A DNA stretch of 64,000 nt from Monocercomonoides exilis (taxonomy: Eukaryota; Preaxostyla; Oxymonadida; Polymastigidae): assembly GCA_001643675.2 (NCBI GenBank), contig LSRY02000069.1:169227-233226 (forward strand), written 5' to 3'. Position numbers and translations under genes: made by a program. The notes below the pieces were generated by a model. It was not told the DNA's origin and did no database searches. It saw nothing but the letters and a program-made list of their open reading frames with translations. Numbering within the stretch: position 1 is the stretch's first letter; each line of letters opens with the position of its first letter. Shown here in pieces: positions 21,702 to 32,839 of the stretch.

Positions 21702-23110
21702 TCACTCTTTCCTCTCTTCATTTCGAATCAAATAGTTCATGTTCTTCCCTTTCCCTCTCGGCAAGAACTTTCTTTTTTGCTTCTTTGCCTTGCTTTCCTC
21801 TTCCTGAACGAGATTTGCATAAAGTCTAATATCGGTTGGATTGATTGTTGGAATGATCCTTCCATGTATCTGCTTCAGTGTGTTCTTCATCAATTTCGTA
21901 AGTGAATCTCTTTTCTCCCTGTCCTTCATCTCAGTTGTTATAAATGTTGCTTCGATTGAGCTGTTTTCTCTTATTTTTGCTGAGTTGAATGTGGAAGAGG
22001 TGCCATATTCAAAAACAAATCTGATCTTTTTCGGTGTCTGCCGATTTGCCCGTGTGCTTGTCATGGATATCTTTGCACTAAGAATCCTGTCTAACTCCAC
22101 GTCTTCTTCTTCTTCTTCCTCCTCCTTATCATCCACTTCCTCGTCATAGCCATTCCACTCAATGTCACTTCTGCTTCTTCCACTTGTCTTACGAGTGTCA
22201 GATTCAAAAGAGTCAAATGTGATGCTGCCATCTGCCACACAAAGCAGCTCCAACTTTTTCGAAAGAAGCTCACTTAGGACAGCTTATGAACCCATCATCG
22301 GACTTGTCTTTGATTGGAATGCTTTTCCTTTCGCTTTTTTTTCCCTTTCACTCCCGCTTTCCCTCTGCACTTTGCTCCTCTTTGCCTTCAAAACTCCTAT
22401 TCATCTGAAGGAAGCTCATCAAACACAGAAATAATTCTTTCCTTATCTTTCTCCTTTCTCCTTTTCCCCTTCTCATCTTTTTTCACTTTCTTTTTGTTTC
22501 CAAGCTTCCTCTTACTCTCCAATGCCGCAGCAGTTGACTCCAAACGCCTCGTATTCTGCGCTGTTGCATTTGCATTTGCACATCCTTCACTCTTCTGAAC
22601 CTGTTGACTCAGCCCCATCGCAGTCATCATCTTCTTCCTCCGCATCTTCGGTGGTCTTCCTCTTGGAATAGCCAGCAGCACTTGCCACATCCCCACACGT
22701 AATAGCTTCTTCTTCTTGCTGTTATTATTATTATTGATGTTATTTCCACTTCCTCCCATCTTATTTGTCAGCCCTAGCACTTCTGATTTGAACTCTGGTG
22801 GAGCAATTCTTGAGTTTGTGTATGTCTTCATACGAACTGTCCGCTTGAAGGCAGCAAGCGCTTTTCTGCCTCTGCTTCGTTTGAGTGCTCTTCCGAATGC
22901 AGTTGATGGCATGCTCAGCAGTGAAACAGAAGAAGAAAAGGATAAAGAATTCTTGGCTTGAGCATTTGATATAGGGAAAGAGGCAGCTGGTAAGCCAGCA
23001 TTTAACGATGCAGAGGTGGAAGAAGAAGCAGCAGAAGCAGAAGTTGGATTATTCTGTAGCAAATTTGCAGCTTTGAGCAACTTCGATGTGCGTGTTGTTG
23101 TTCTTGCCCT
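21702..23110 (-). pseudogene. AT-hook, acidic nuclear-type protein, probably broken
   Basis: 23,080-22,397 encodes 227 residues containing IPRGRPPKMRRKK, a canonical AT-hook (RGRPP core) for minor-groove binding in AT-rich DNA, flanked by Lys-rich nuclear-localisation-like stretches. A second segment, 22,286-21,702, starts in another frame past a TAA at 22,284. It encodes ELLCVADGSITFDSFESDTR, a pure Glu/Asp tract and a basic C-terminus (KKQKRKFLPRGKGKNM). The junction near 22,390 needs an intron or a frameshift. The upstream boundary near 23,110 looks like a splice acceptor (TTTCGCGCAG). Nuclear DNA-binding function is inferred from the AT-hook alone. Confidence 0.5.
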
Positions 23111-23119
23111 GCGCGAAAG

Positions 23120-23690
23120 TTTGATTTGAGGTTAGAATTTATTCGGCGCGTGTGTCGAGGCAGCTGTTCTGACTGATTTTCCAGTAGATTCTATTTTGAT
23201 TGCCACAGAAGAAGAGGAAGAAGACAGAAGATTGAGTAAATTTGAGCTTCCTTCTTCCACTTTTGTGTTGGTTAGCTGTTCTTCACTGGCTTTGTTTAGA
23301 TCATTAAGCGAGTTGTTTCCATAGTTATTTTCATTCCTATTTTTATTTCCCTCTTTCTTCTCTTGCCTTTCTCGCTGTCAGAATGGATAAAACTAAATAA
23401 CTGGCATTACATTAACAATAAACAGCTCTCCAAAAAGGCGAACATAAATTCAAGCATTTCATGATGCAAATGAAGTCTGCTTCCTTTCTCATCCTCATTC
23501 CCATCACCATTCTCGTATTCAGATTCAGATTCAGAGAGAATCTCCTCTGTTCTTCGCATTCCTCTGTTTCTTCTCATTTCTTTGCCACTAAAACACCTAG
23601 CAGCAAGGCGCATTCTTCAAGTGAAAAGAGATGTGAAATAAAAAAACTTCCCTTCTTTCCAAGCATTACAAAAAGAGCAGAAGATTAAAG
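23120..23690 (-). other. Possible upstream exons of the AT-hook gene
   Basis: Short polar coding-like stretches on the minus strand (23,613-23,407, with EEILSESESEYENGDGNEDE) separated by stops. They could be further exons of the 21.7-23.1 kb gene or its decayed 5' part. Confidence 0.3.
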
Positions 23691-23980
23691 ATTTCAAAAA
23701 ATATTTAATAAAGTTAATTTAAAATAAAATGCCTTTTAGGACAAATTGCATTAAACCTGTTTCAACACATTTAGAAACGTGAAACAGCAGAATCAAATTC
23801 CGGCTTCAATTGGGGAAGAGCGAAAAAAATGTCGAGTGAGAAAATAGAAAGAAATATTCAAAATATATAATAGAATCATTGGCAAGTTGTACAAAAAACG
23901 AAAATAAAGAATCAAAACAAAATTTCAAACCTTTTTCTTCATTGAAATCCCATTTCAAATTTCATTTTTATTGTTGATCA

Positions 23981-24073
23981 GGAATTTGCAGAAATGCTTT
24001 TTTGATATATCAAGATAATTCCTATATAATGTTGAAGTGTTTCATAAGGTTAATAACGATTTCTGCAAATTCC
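23981..24073. mobile_element. 93-bp MITE, copy 1
   Basis: Inverted repeats GGAATTTGCAGAAATG (23,981-) and, at the right end, TTTCTGCAAATTCCC (24,059-24,073) enclose an AT-rich interior. The same termini and nearly the same length occur at 33,450-33,545, while interiors differ. No coding capacity. Confidence 0.75.
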
Positions 24074-25026
24074 CAAGTAATGAAAATTTTTTTATGATCA
24101 TTGAGATCTTTTGTGAAACAGTTAATTGTTTGTTGATCAATTAGCTAAAATTCATTTCTTTCAAATAAATACTAACCCTGGGTGACGTACTGACTTCTGA
24201 CGTGAAGTTTTCGATTTTTGACGGACGTGACAAAAATTTCCACGTCACAAAGCAAAACCAACATTATTGTTTTATTGTTTCATAAAAATAAATATTTCTA
24301 AAATAATTTTTTTTGAAAATACTAGATATTTTACGGAGAGTGTGATTCTTTCTGAAAAAATGAACAAATTACGAAAAAGTTTCAGTTGTTACGAATAAGA
24401 AGCACTTGTTACAAGAATAACTCACAATATCTGTCAAAGTCTAATTCTTATAATGGAAACCATTGTTGCATTGAGAAATCAAGATGTTTCGGGAGATTTT
24501 TTGATTTTCAAAAAAATAACAAAAGAACATTCACACATTAACAAAAAACGATTGGGAAAATATATTAATATTTGATAGTTTCTTATTTGAACAAACGAGA
24601 TTTTTATAGGAATATCATGGAGAATGAATGTTCACAACATTATAAACAAACATAATCCATGAAATAATGAAAAGGCTTCGCTGACTGAGTGATTTGAAAG
24701 TTTTTTTCATTAACCCACAACAATTTCATTTTATTGATTACCAAAAAATACAATGTTATTCCGAGAAAGACAGACCTGTTACGGGTTTTTCATTGTTTAT
24801 CAGTAAAAAAATTTTATTAATCGAAGGAATGAGTAATTGGAGGAACAACATAGAGGTTTCAATTAATAGCTTTTGTTATTCGTAATAACTTGTTTGTATT
24901 TAGTAAATATTATTATTTACGAAACAATTCATAGTTATCGTAAAATATCTACTGAAAATCATATTTTCCATTATAATTTTTTTTTAACTGACGTGTAAGC
25001 GGTGATCGGATTTTTGGAACGTTACT

Positions 25027-25050
25027 GAAGTCAATGACGTCATTGACTTC
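25027..25050. repeat. 24-bp perfect palindrome
   Basis: GAAGTCAATGAC followed by its exact reverse complement, centred on TGACGTCA. It lies inside the 3.9-kb element among other TGACG motifs, so it may be a transposase- or bZIP-type binding site, or the scar of a nested element. Confidence 0.8.
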
Positions 25051-26465
25051 ACTTCCTGTCAGCTATTCGAAAAAGTCGAAAGAATGAGCAAAAGAACAAA
25101 AAAAACCACACATATCAAAAGAAAGTTTTTGATTTCATTTTTCTGAAAAAACAACCATTAATTTTCTAATAATTTTTGATAATTCAACAATTTTGATGAA
25201 AGAAGCCATGACAAATTTGAAAAATCAACAAAACAATGCTATGTGTTGTTTTTTTTCCAATTTTGCAAACATTGGAATAAAAATATTGACATGGTTTGAA
25301 TTGTTCATCAATTTTTTCAATATTTTATAATCTTATTTGAACTAATTCATTTTCATAATGTTTTTCAATCATGTTCGGCGTATGCATATCATTCAATAAT
25401 ATCAATAGAAAATTATGATCTATTTCAAATTACCCTAAAAAACAACAGATGAATGTATTTCATCAAAGGATTCATGTTCTATTCACATATTATAATAAGA
25501 TGATAACATATTCTCCTTTGATAATTTGCAAAACATCACCAACATCTGAACTATAAGTTGTTAGAACTGACACATGCAATAACTCGGATTGATCAAAATT
25601 GTTGTTTGCAAAACATAAATTTGATGATTTGTATAAGATTAAGAATTTTCACAAGGAACAAATCTTCTCATTTTAATTTCAAACATTTGGTATATTTAGT
25701 ATTTATCTTTCAGACATATAGAAATTCATTTCCTTATCATCAAAGATATTTATCTCTTCGTTTTAAAAAACAGGTTTTTTTTTATTCGAATTCTTTCATA
25801 ACTTCTATTCATCAGCTTTTATTTCTTGCGATCAGGTTTTATCCAATGCCAATAACTCTCTTCTGAAGTTGTTTGAAATTTCTGTTATTGAAGCGAAATT
25901 AATGAGGTGGTGAGATAAGCTTTTTCAAAAGAAAGAAATGGAGAAGATACAGCTTAGAATAACGGGAGAACGAGATGATATCCTTATTTTTATGAAATAT
26001 ATATACAGATAAGTTGTTGAAAAAAGATTTTCGCAGAAGAAAATCAGAAAATGGAAACATTTAAAGGAATTGTCTATATTTCTCGATTCACTTCTTTTTG
26101 AAAAAGCAAATTTTAACCAAAACAGCATAGAAAAAGGCTCAAAAAGATTCTTTGTATTCAATTTTGTGAAATTAAAATGAGTTCGAGTTAAAAATGAAAA
26201 ATTTCTCTGTTCATCACTCATTCATAAAATCGAAGTTAAATATAAACTGAAAATCAAATCTATCAAAATTTTATTTGCAAATAATCAAGAATTTCATAAA
26301 ACAAAATGATAACATATTTGTGTTTTTTCCTTCCTTATTTATAAATATTTCCATTTTGCTTTTTCCATTTCATTATCTGTATTTTCATCCAATCTTCAAA
26401 AAAGTTCCAAAAAGAAACACACACAATTCAATTCTTTCACTTGCCATTTCATTATTCAGTGTTAA

Positions 26466-27560
26466 TTATTGCAGTTCTTTAAAAACGGTGTCAGCCGCGC
26501 AACTCTCAAACAAGTCTTCAACTTCAATAGCTCTGCTAATCACAGAATTTCGCTGGGAATAAATGCATGTGTCGCTAATAACTCTGTGATCATCATTCGC
26601 ATCTCGAAATACCTGAAAAACGCTGTCAATCAATCTGATTGACTTTTTATTCAACGATTTGCAATCGTCAAGAAATGCTCCAGAACTTGGATCCATCTTA
26701 TTATCGCAAGCTCTTCTTTCGTTTCTCTTCCTCTTTCTTCTTTTTTTCTTTTCCATTCCACACATCTTGTCAGCTCTTCTAATTCTCTTGATGCTTCTCT
26801 CGTAAAATGCAGTTCATTCACAACAACATCTTCCAAAGATCTGTCGTAGGCTAATCTGAAAATTAAAAACTCCCAAGCAGATTGATAGGCAAGATGTGTC
26901 AAATTGTTGTGTTCTTGATGATAAAGGATAATCTCTTTGATTTCATTCAAATGCAATTCTTTATCCATTTTCTAATAAAAAAGAAATGATAAAATAAAGC
27001 AAAATCAATTCAACAAAGGGAGAAAAGAAAGATCATACAAAACATTTCCCAATGTGACATAAAGTCAGCAATACCATTTCCACATCTTTCTAGACTTCTT
27101 TGTTCTCCTCTTTTTTCAATGCAGCTTTCAGAAGGCAAGGCACAGTAATTGATATCAATTCCTTTGAGAAGTCGGATCTTATAGAAACATGGCATTCACA
27201 AAGATCAACCACATTATTTTCATTTCTTTTTTCTTATCTTCATCTTCAATCATCTTCTCGAATCTTTTGTTCAATGAAGAATACCCAAAACCAAAAACAC
27301 ACATATCTTTTAAAACGATGCAATATCCAAAATGTTTCAGCAAACAAAAAGCATTTGCAATTTTTATTTTCCCTTCTTTAATCATTTCGTCCATTTCATC
27401 GATCTATTTTTTTGTGAAGACAGATTCAAATTCTTCTCCCTTCATTTCTTCAATTATTTCATTTATTTCTTCAATTTTCTGCGCTTGTGCATTCTCGTAG
27501 TAATGTCCCATCTCATGAAGAAATTTTTCAAAAAAAAATAAATAGTCAAATGCAATAATC
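26466..27560 (-). pseudogene. Remnant of a multicopy helical protein family (oxymonad type)
   Basis: Five consecutive minus-strand pieces are collinear with one protein family that I remember as highly repeated in Monocercomonoides. They run KIEEINEIIEEMKGEEFESVFT; then LLKHFGYCIVLKDM and SSLNKRFEKMI; then LPSESCIEKRG; then EIKEIILYHQEHNNLTHLAY and NELHFTREASRELEELTRCV; then SIRLIDSVFQVFRDANDDHR and ISRAIEVEDLFESCAADTV. An in-frame TAG near 27,404 and at least three frame changes break it. The order is conserved, so it is one decayed gene rather than shuffled pieces. It lies wholly inside the 3.9-kb transposon. Function unknown; helical repeats are suggested. Confidence 0.65.
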
Positions 27561-27944
27561 ATGAAATAAAAAAAAAAAAAAACAGCAGACAAACTGAGAT
27601 ATTTTTTGATGAAATTCTATTTGTCCGTATTTCGAAGTTGTCATGCAAATAAATCATCACGATGTTTGTTAATCTTATTGAACAAACAAAAAGTTGAATA
27701 AAATTGTTTTCTGCAATTCAAACGTATTGCATTCTCAATGATATCAAATTTCACACCATTACGGAAAGAAATATTCATATTTTATTGGATTATATAAAAT
27801 ATAACTTGAATTGTGACTTGAATCATATTGTAATGGGATCGATTGATCAATCGTTTTTAATAGGAAATTAATTAAATTATGAAAATTTACTATTAAATGT
27901 TATATTTCAATTGTTCATTTTTTTGCAATAATAGAAACAACAAT

Positions 27945-27946
<2 letters not shown>

Positions 27947-27990
<44 letters not shown>
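27947..27990 (+). repeat. Homopolymer of 44 T
   Basis: Uninterrupted T tract about 45 bp inside the right inverted repeat of the 3.9-kb element. It lies upstream, not downstream, of the minus-strand pseudogene, so it is not that gene's poly(A) tail. Confidence 0.95.
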
Positions 27991-27991
<1 letters not shown>

Positions 27992-28762
27992 GAAGTGGAA
28001 AATTGGTGACGGACGTGACGAATTTTTTTCTTCACGTCACCCAGGGTTAATAAATACTTATTGCTTTTAACGTTAATTTAAGTAATATGGAAAAAACTGA
28101 AGATGAATTCTAGATAAAAAAATTTTATATTTTCGAATCTGAATCAAAATCGAAATGGAAAAAATATCAATGAAATGAAAAAAATACGAAAAATATTAAC
28201 AATCGTTCACCAATCAAAATGACATAAATAAACAAAAAGTACTTCATGATATTGATCATTAAAAAAATTGAAAACAGTCAGATATATTCTAATCAGATTC
28301 AATAACTTTCAAAAAAACACAATTCTGTCACATAATCATAAAACAATCACCAAATATCAACTAAATATTAGCAATTTTGAACAATAAAAGATATGAGAAA
28401 AAACAATACTTCAACATCAAAATAACTGTATCAAAGACAATTCCTAACAAAAAAGAATACTTATATAAAAAGTTCAAAAATCTATAAGTCCATTTTCCAT
28501 CTGTTTTCCATCCACTCTTCCCTTTCTTATATTTCTCTCCCTTTGACTCAAAAAGATCAAATCCAACATTGAAAAAAGACAGACACAATGATAAGACAAC
28601 ATATCACACTCTCAACAACTCTCCCTTTCATAAACCTCACCCAAAGATCAATGAATTCCCTCACAACTCTCTCTATTAATGAATCTCGATAAATACATAT
28701 ATATGCGGGACAATAACCAATTTTATTATAGAAACAATATAGGGACAAAAACCACAAGAAAA

Positions 28763-28881
28763 CATTCGGATTCTAACTGTTGTGCACCTGGGAGGCTGTT
28801 CGTCGTATCCAGGTCCGGATAAAGCAGCCCGAAGGCTGCAATATCTAATACGAACAGTCATGTCCAGCACCCTTCCGATTG
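28763..28881 (-). ncRNA. Conserved structured RNA block, copy 2
   Basis: Minus-strand copy of the block at 12,962-13,080, 33 nt after the TAA of the upstream gene. The tetraloop hairpin and the CTGTTCG/CGAACAG helix are unchanged. The outer helix has one substitution (3' strand TCCGAATG), which breaks one pair, so there is no covariation support there. Confidence 0.6.
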
Positions 28882-30278
28882 AGTGCCAGCTGAGCATACA
28901 CAACAACTAGTTTCTTAATAGGGGACACCAAAAGAACAATTTTGAGATTCATTAATAGAAGAAGAGTCAAGAAGAAGCTCAAATCTCCTTGAAAGAAGAT
29001 CTTGAGAAGATTGAGAAAGAAGAGAAGAGTTAGATGATGTGATATCAGAGTGAAATGACTTTCTTGAACGTTGAACTTTTTCTTTCATTGTTGAAGATTC
29101 GAGTGCAACCAGAGAGCGTTGAGGAAGATATCCAACAGCAGATGCGCAGACAAATGAGCCCTTGCGCTCAAAATACAAGTAATCTTTCATGTGGGGAACT
29201 GACAATGATGGCCATGAGATTTGTTGAGATGGTACATATTCTTCAAAGTACCTCTCATGCACACACTCCTTGATAGATGATGACGATGGGGAGTTGTTTG
29301 ATGAGGATGATTCAAAAACATTAAATTGTGATGATGATGAAACAGATGTCGAAACATTCATATTGCTTTCGAAGAAGTTGATTAAGTCATGAAGTGTGGT
29401 GATGTGTTCAGTCGAAAGATTGTTGTCGATTGCATTCACTAACGCACCAAATTCACTATCACAAATATTTTTTCCATGGTGTTCAGCGAAGAAATTGAGT
29501 TGGGTGTTTTTCTTTTTGAGAAGTTTGGATTGTTTGGAGAGAATGAAGTGAAGGAGGAAGCGATTTCGGTTGTGTGGACCCGAATCGCAGAAGAACTTAA
29601 AAGTGTGAGTGTCTGAGAAGAAGTGTCTTTTGATCACAGATTCCAGACACTCAATAACAAATCTGTGATCATTTGAGAGGCAGTCGGAGAAGAAGTTGAA
29701 AGTTCTTTTTATTTGTTGATTATTAATTTTTTGAAGAGAGATGATTGTGAATTGAGAGACTTGTTGGTAATTAAAGAATTCTTGTTGAAGTTAATTTTTT
29801 CTGATAGGGAGTTTCCATTTCTCTTTGAAGTCGAAGACGAAGACTGCTTCTCCCTCTTTCAGATTATCAACAGTTGATTGATAATGTTTTCGTTGCATTT
29901 CTGCAACAAGACGATGTTGACGAAGAAGTTTCAGAGTGTGAAACTCAGCAGAAGAAAGTCCATTTTTGTTTTGCGATGACTTCAATTTGTTTTCCAGATA
30001 GTTGAGCTTCTCGCACATTCCACAAAGGTCAGTTCGTCTTTTCGCTTTGGAAAAGTTGGTGGTGAGTTTGTAGAAGTGTGACAAAGAAACTTTGATATTC
30101 GTTTCTTCTGAAAACTCTTTCCATAATTTTGTCTTGGGCTTGAAGATTAATCTCTTTTCATTGGGAGAAAAGATGCCCGTTTTCTTTCTTCTTTCTTTTA
30201 GTGCTTCCAATCCATAGTTAGTTATTATTGATGAAGAAAGTTGTGGAATGGAAGAAGAATGATGTGGTGGTGTGATGA

Positions 30279-30341
<63 letters not shown>

Positions 30342-30343
30342 CA
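30279..30343 (+). repeat. GAT/ATG trinucleotide repeat
   Basis: About 21 uninterrupted ATG/GAT units, read on the gene strand as TCA codons. They form the Ser linker between the USP and DDE domains of type I copy 2. Confidence 0.95.
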
Positions 30344-30375
<32 letters not shown>

Positions 30376-31754
30376 AGTTAATGTTGTTGTTGACGATGAT
30401 GATAAGTTATTTGAAGTGTTTAAATTTGATGTTTCTGAAGAGGATGAAGAACCACCAAATTGAATAGCTGATAATGTTGGCTTTGTTTTTTCTTTTGTGA
30501 AAAATGAAAGTGAAGGAATGAAACCCTGAGCGTAAATATCTTTCCATGAAGAACTCCATTTGTCACTATCGAATTCAGAAACATTTTCATCATTGCAAAT
30601 GCTCCAAAAACTGTTGATTCTACTCTTCCTTTTAACAATAACAATGTAATGTCCATTTCTTTGATCCAGACGTTAATATAGTATTTGTCCTGAAAGATGA
30701 TAAATGATTGTTTCCTTATTGCTCTCTTGAAGATGTTGAATGTTTTCTGTTAAAAACCCTTTGCAGAACGTGCGCTTGTTAGTGCGATCAGTTTCAATTA
30801 GAAGCGTTCTCGAAGGCGCAGAACTAGCAGAATCAGTGCATTCATGACAGAGGACCAGCACCTCTGGAAATGCAGTCATTTCCTCCCATCGAGCAGCACA
30901 GCATTTCTCTTTGCATTCATCGCAATAAACATTGTTCTTTCCATCCAAAATTTCTGTTGCAAAAAGTGAAGATAGACCTTTATGAGGAGATGATGAATTT
31001 ATGATAACATTACTACAGGCTTCATTGAAATGATTCGAAACTTTTTGACATTTTTGACATTTGAAATGAGTAATGAGCACAGGATTGAAGGTATCCTTTT
31101 CAAATATCTTATTAATTTGAAGAAGTTGATGAAGATTTTCAAATGCTTCTATCACATTCTGTTGCTGCCTGCTGCTGTATCCGCAAAAGTCTTCCCATTT
31201 GTTGATAAGCGATGGGATCCACGAACGCACTGCCATTCCATCTTTAACCAGTTGTTGACAAACACTTATTACACGCGAAGATGTGTTCTTCATAACTGTT
31301 TGTTTTTTGATAAAAGATGGTTTTTGCGTGATGATAGAAGACATGCATTGAAGAAGAGAAGCCAAAAAGCAAGTGTTTCCCAAGTTTGGTAATCCATTTG
31401 TTATTTGTGATGATGTTTTCGAAGAATTGAATGAATTTGAAGAAGATTGAGAATGAGAATTAATTTTAATTGACTTTTCTTTTGCATTCTTTTTTGAAAT
31501 ATTTTTTGAAGAATTACTTTGTTGATGTATTTCTTTATTTGAAGATTGAATGCTTTGTTGTTGATGTATTGAAATGTCATTCTCTTTTGAAAATGAAGAA
31601 AAGAGAGTTTGAAATGCTTGAGGTGGAATTAATGTGGGTGAAGTGGCATAATCCACTAATTGCTCACAAACCCACACATCATCGTTATTAAAGGAAGTTG
31701 AAGATTCTTCAATTGCATAAGAATTTAAATTTTCTTTCTGTTTCTTTGCGAAAG

Positions 31755-31862
31755 ATGAGGAAGATGAGGAAGATGAGGAAGATGAGGAAGATGAGGAAGA
31801 CGAGGAAGACGAGGAAGACGAGGAAGACGAGGAAGACGAGGAAGACGAGGAAGACGAGGAAT
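31755..31862 (+). repeat. 9-bp tandem repeat GATGAGGAA/GACGAGGAA
   Basis: About twelve 9-bp units that switch from GATGAGGAA to GACGAGGAA part way through. They encode part of the Ser linker N-terminal to the USP domain of copy 2. Confidence 0.9.
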
Positions 31863-32839
31863 TGGATGATGTTGTTTTCTGTTTGAAAAGTTTATGAATT
31901 GGAATTGGAGATGGAAACGAATGACGTTTATGATGTAATTTCTTTGTTTTTCTTTTTGTTGAACTCCTTTCTCTTCTTGTTGGAGTACTGATTGGAGCAT
32001 CAACAGCTTGAGAAGAGGAGGAATTTGAAGATGGAGAATTTTTTTCTGAAATGGGATTAGATTTTTTATTTTGTTGGGACGATGTTGAAGAGGAAGAAGA
32101 TTGTTTTTTATTTGAAGAAGAATTTTCTGTAATAATTTCTTCATCCCACGCTGCTTCGTCTATAAATCTTGTGTAATCTGGCTCAGCTCGCTGCTTTTTC
32201 TTTGCTGACTGAAGCGAAGTTGAGGCTTCAGTCGAATGGGCTAACATCCAGTTATTGCCCTTTTCCCAGTCCTGTTCATTTAAGCCTAAAATAAACACAG
32301 AAAATAATTATAAAAAAATATTAATAAATTCAAACCACTTTTGCAAGAAGGAAGATGAGGTCTTTGAGGCTGGATAATGAAGCCTTGGTTTTTCTTCAGC
32401 GTTTGCTTCGCGTAAGTGAATTTTCCCTCTGTGACATCATATCCATAGTCCTGTAAATCGGATAATGATGTGTTGCATGACAGTGCTTGTAGCATTGTTG
32501 TCTGAGTGTTCAATGGAGCGTTGTTGCACACCACAGACAGGTCTTCCAGCAGCTTAATGTGATATTCTATTTCAAAAAAAATAAATAATAAACAAAAAAA
32601 TAAGAAAATGACAAGGATGACAGTTCATAAATTTTTCAATATAAAACTTGAAAAAATAAAAATCAAACCGTTCAAAGACTTCAGTAAATCGTTAATAACA
32701 GAAGATGATTGTCTATAGTTGTAAAAAAGATAGATGAGCAATGAATCAACGTCATCTCCACCCATTCGTTTTATTTCGTTCCAAAGAGTTTTGGATCTTG
32801 AATTAAGAGTTGATTGAGGTTTTGAAAAAGACATTTTTA

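Larger units (their letters stand above)
24164..28058. mobile_element. MULE-like element with 10-bp target duplication and captured host sequence
   Basis: Element body 24,174-28,048 (3875 bp). The ends are perfect 15-bp inverted repeats AACCCTGGGTGACGT (24,174-24,188 and 28,034-28,048). The flanks are a perfect 10-bp direct repeat AATAAATACT (24,164-24,173 and 28,049-28,058), the signature of transposition. Duplications of 9-10 bp are typical of Mutator-like elements; a TTAA next to CCC at one end also recalls piggyBac, but the other end is CTAA. Subterminal ACGTCA/TGACGT motifs recur. No transposase is visible. Its only gene-like content is a host-family pseudogene at 26.5-27.5 kb, which would make it a gene-capturing (Pack-MULE-like) derivative. 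Confidence 0.75.
28915..32834 (-). pseudogene. USP-DDE fusion protein, type I copy 2 (near-intact, two in-frame TAA)
   Basis: Exons 32,834-32,669, 32,566-32,336 and 32,285-28,915 with phase-1 GT-AG introns; 1255 codons in one frame with no frameshift. The USP domain is complete: NLGNTCFLASLLQC, zinc pairs CQKC and CDEC, RNGHYIVIVK, CNDE. The DDE-like domain is nearly identical to copy 1. Only two codons spoil it: TAA at 30,675-30,673, where the other copies have Lys, and TAA at 29,793-29,791, where both other copies have CAA (Gln). Reassigned TAA is unlikely because Gln-rich genes nearby use only CAA/CAG, so these are probably nonsense mutations, a heterozygous allele, or read-through sites. 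It is the best-preserved type I copy. Confidence 0.75.

Noticed and set aside
26466-26700. TGA read as Arg or Trp in a plausible-looking continuous frame
   Set aside because: The homologous family shows that the true reading changes frame here. The apparent read-through peptide was an out-of-frame coincidence.
27947-27990. Poly(A) tail of a retrocopy
   Set aside because: It lies upstream of the minus-strand pseudogene and inside DNA-transposon ends.
24176-28046. piggyBac element at TTAA
   Set aside because: Only one end has TTAA, while a perfect 10-bp duplication fits both ends. No piggyBac transposase seen.
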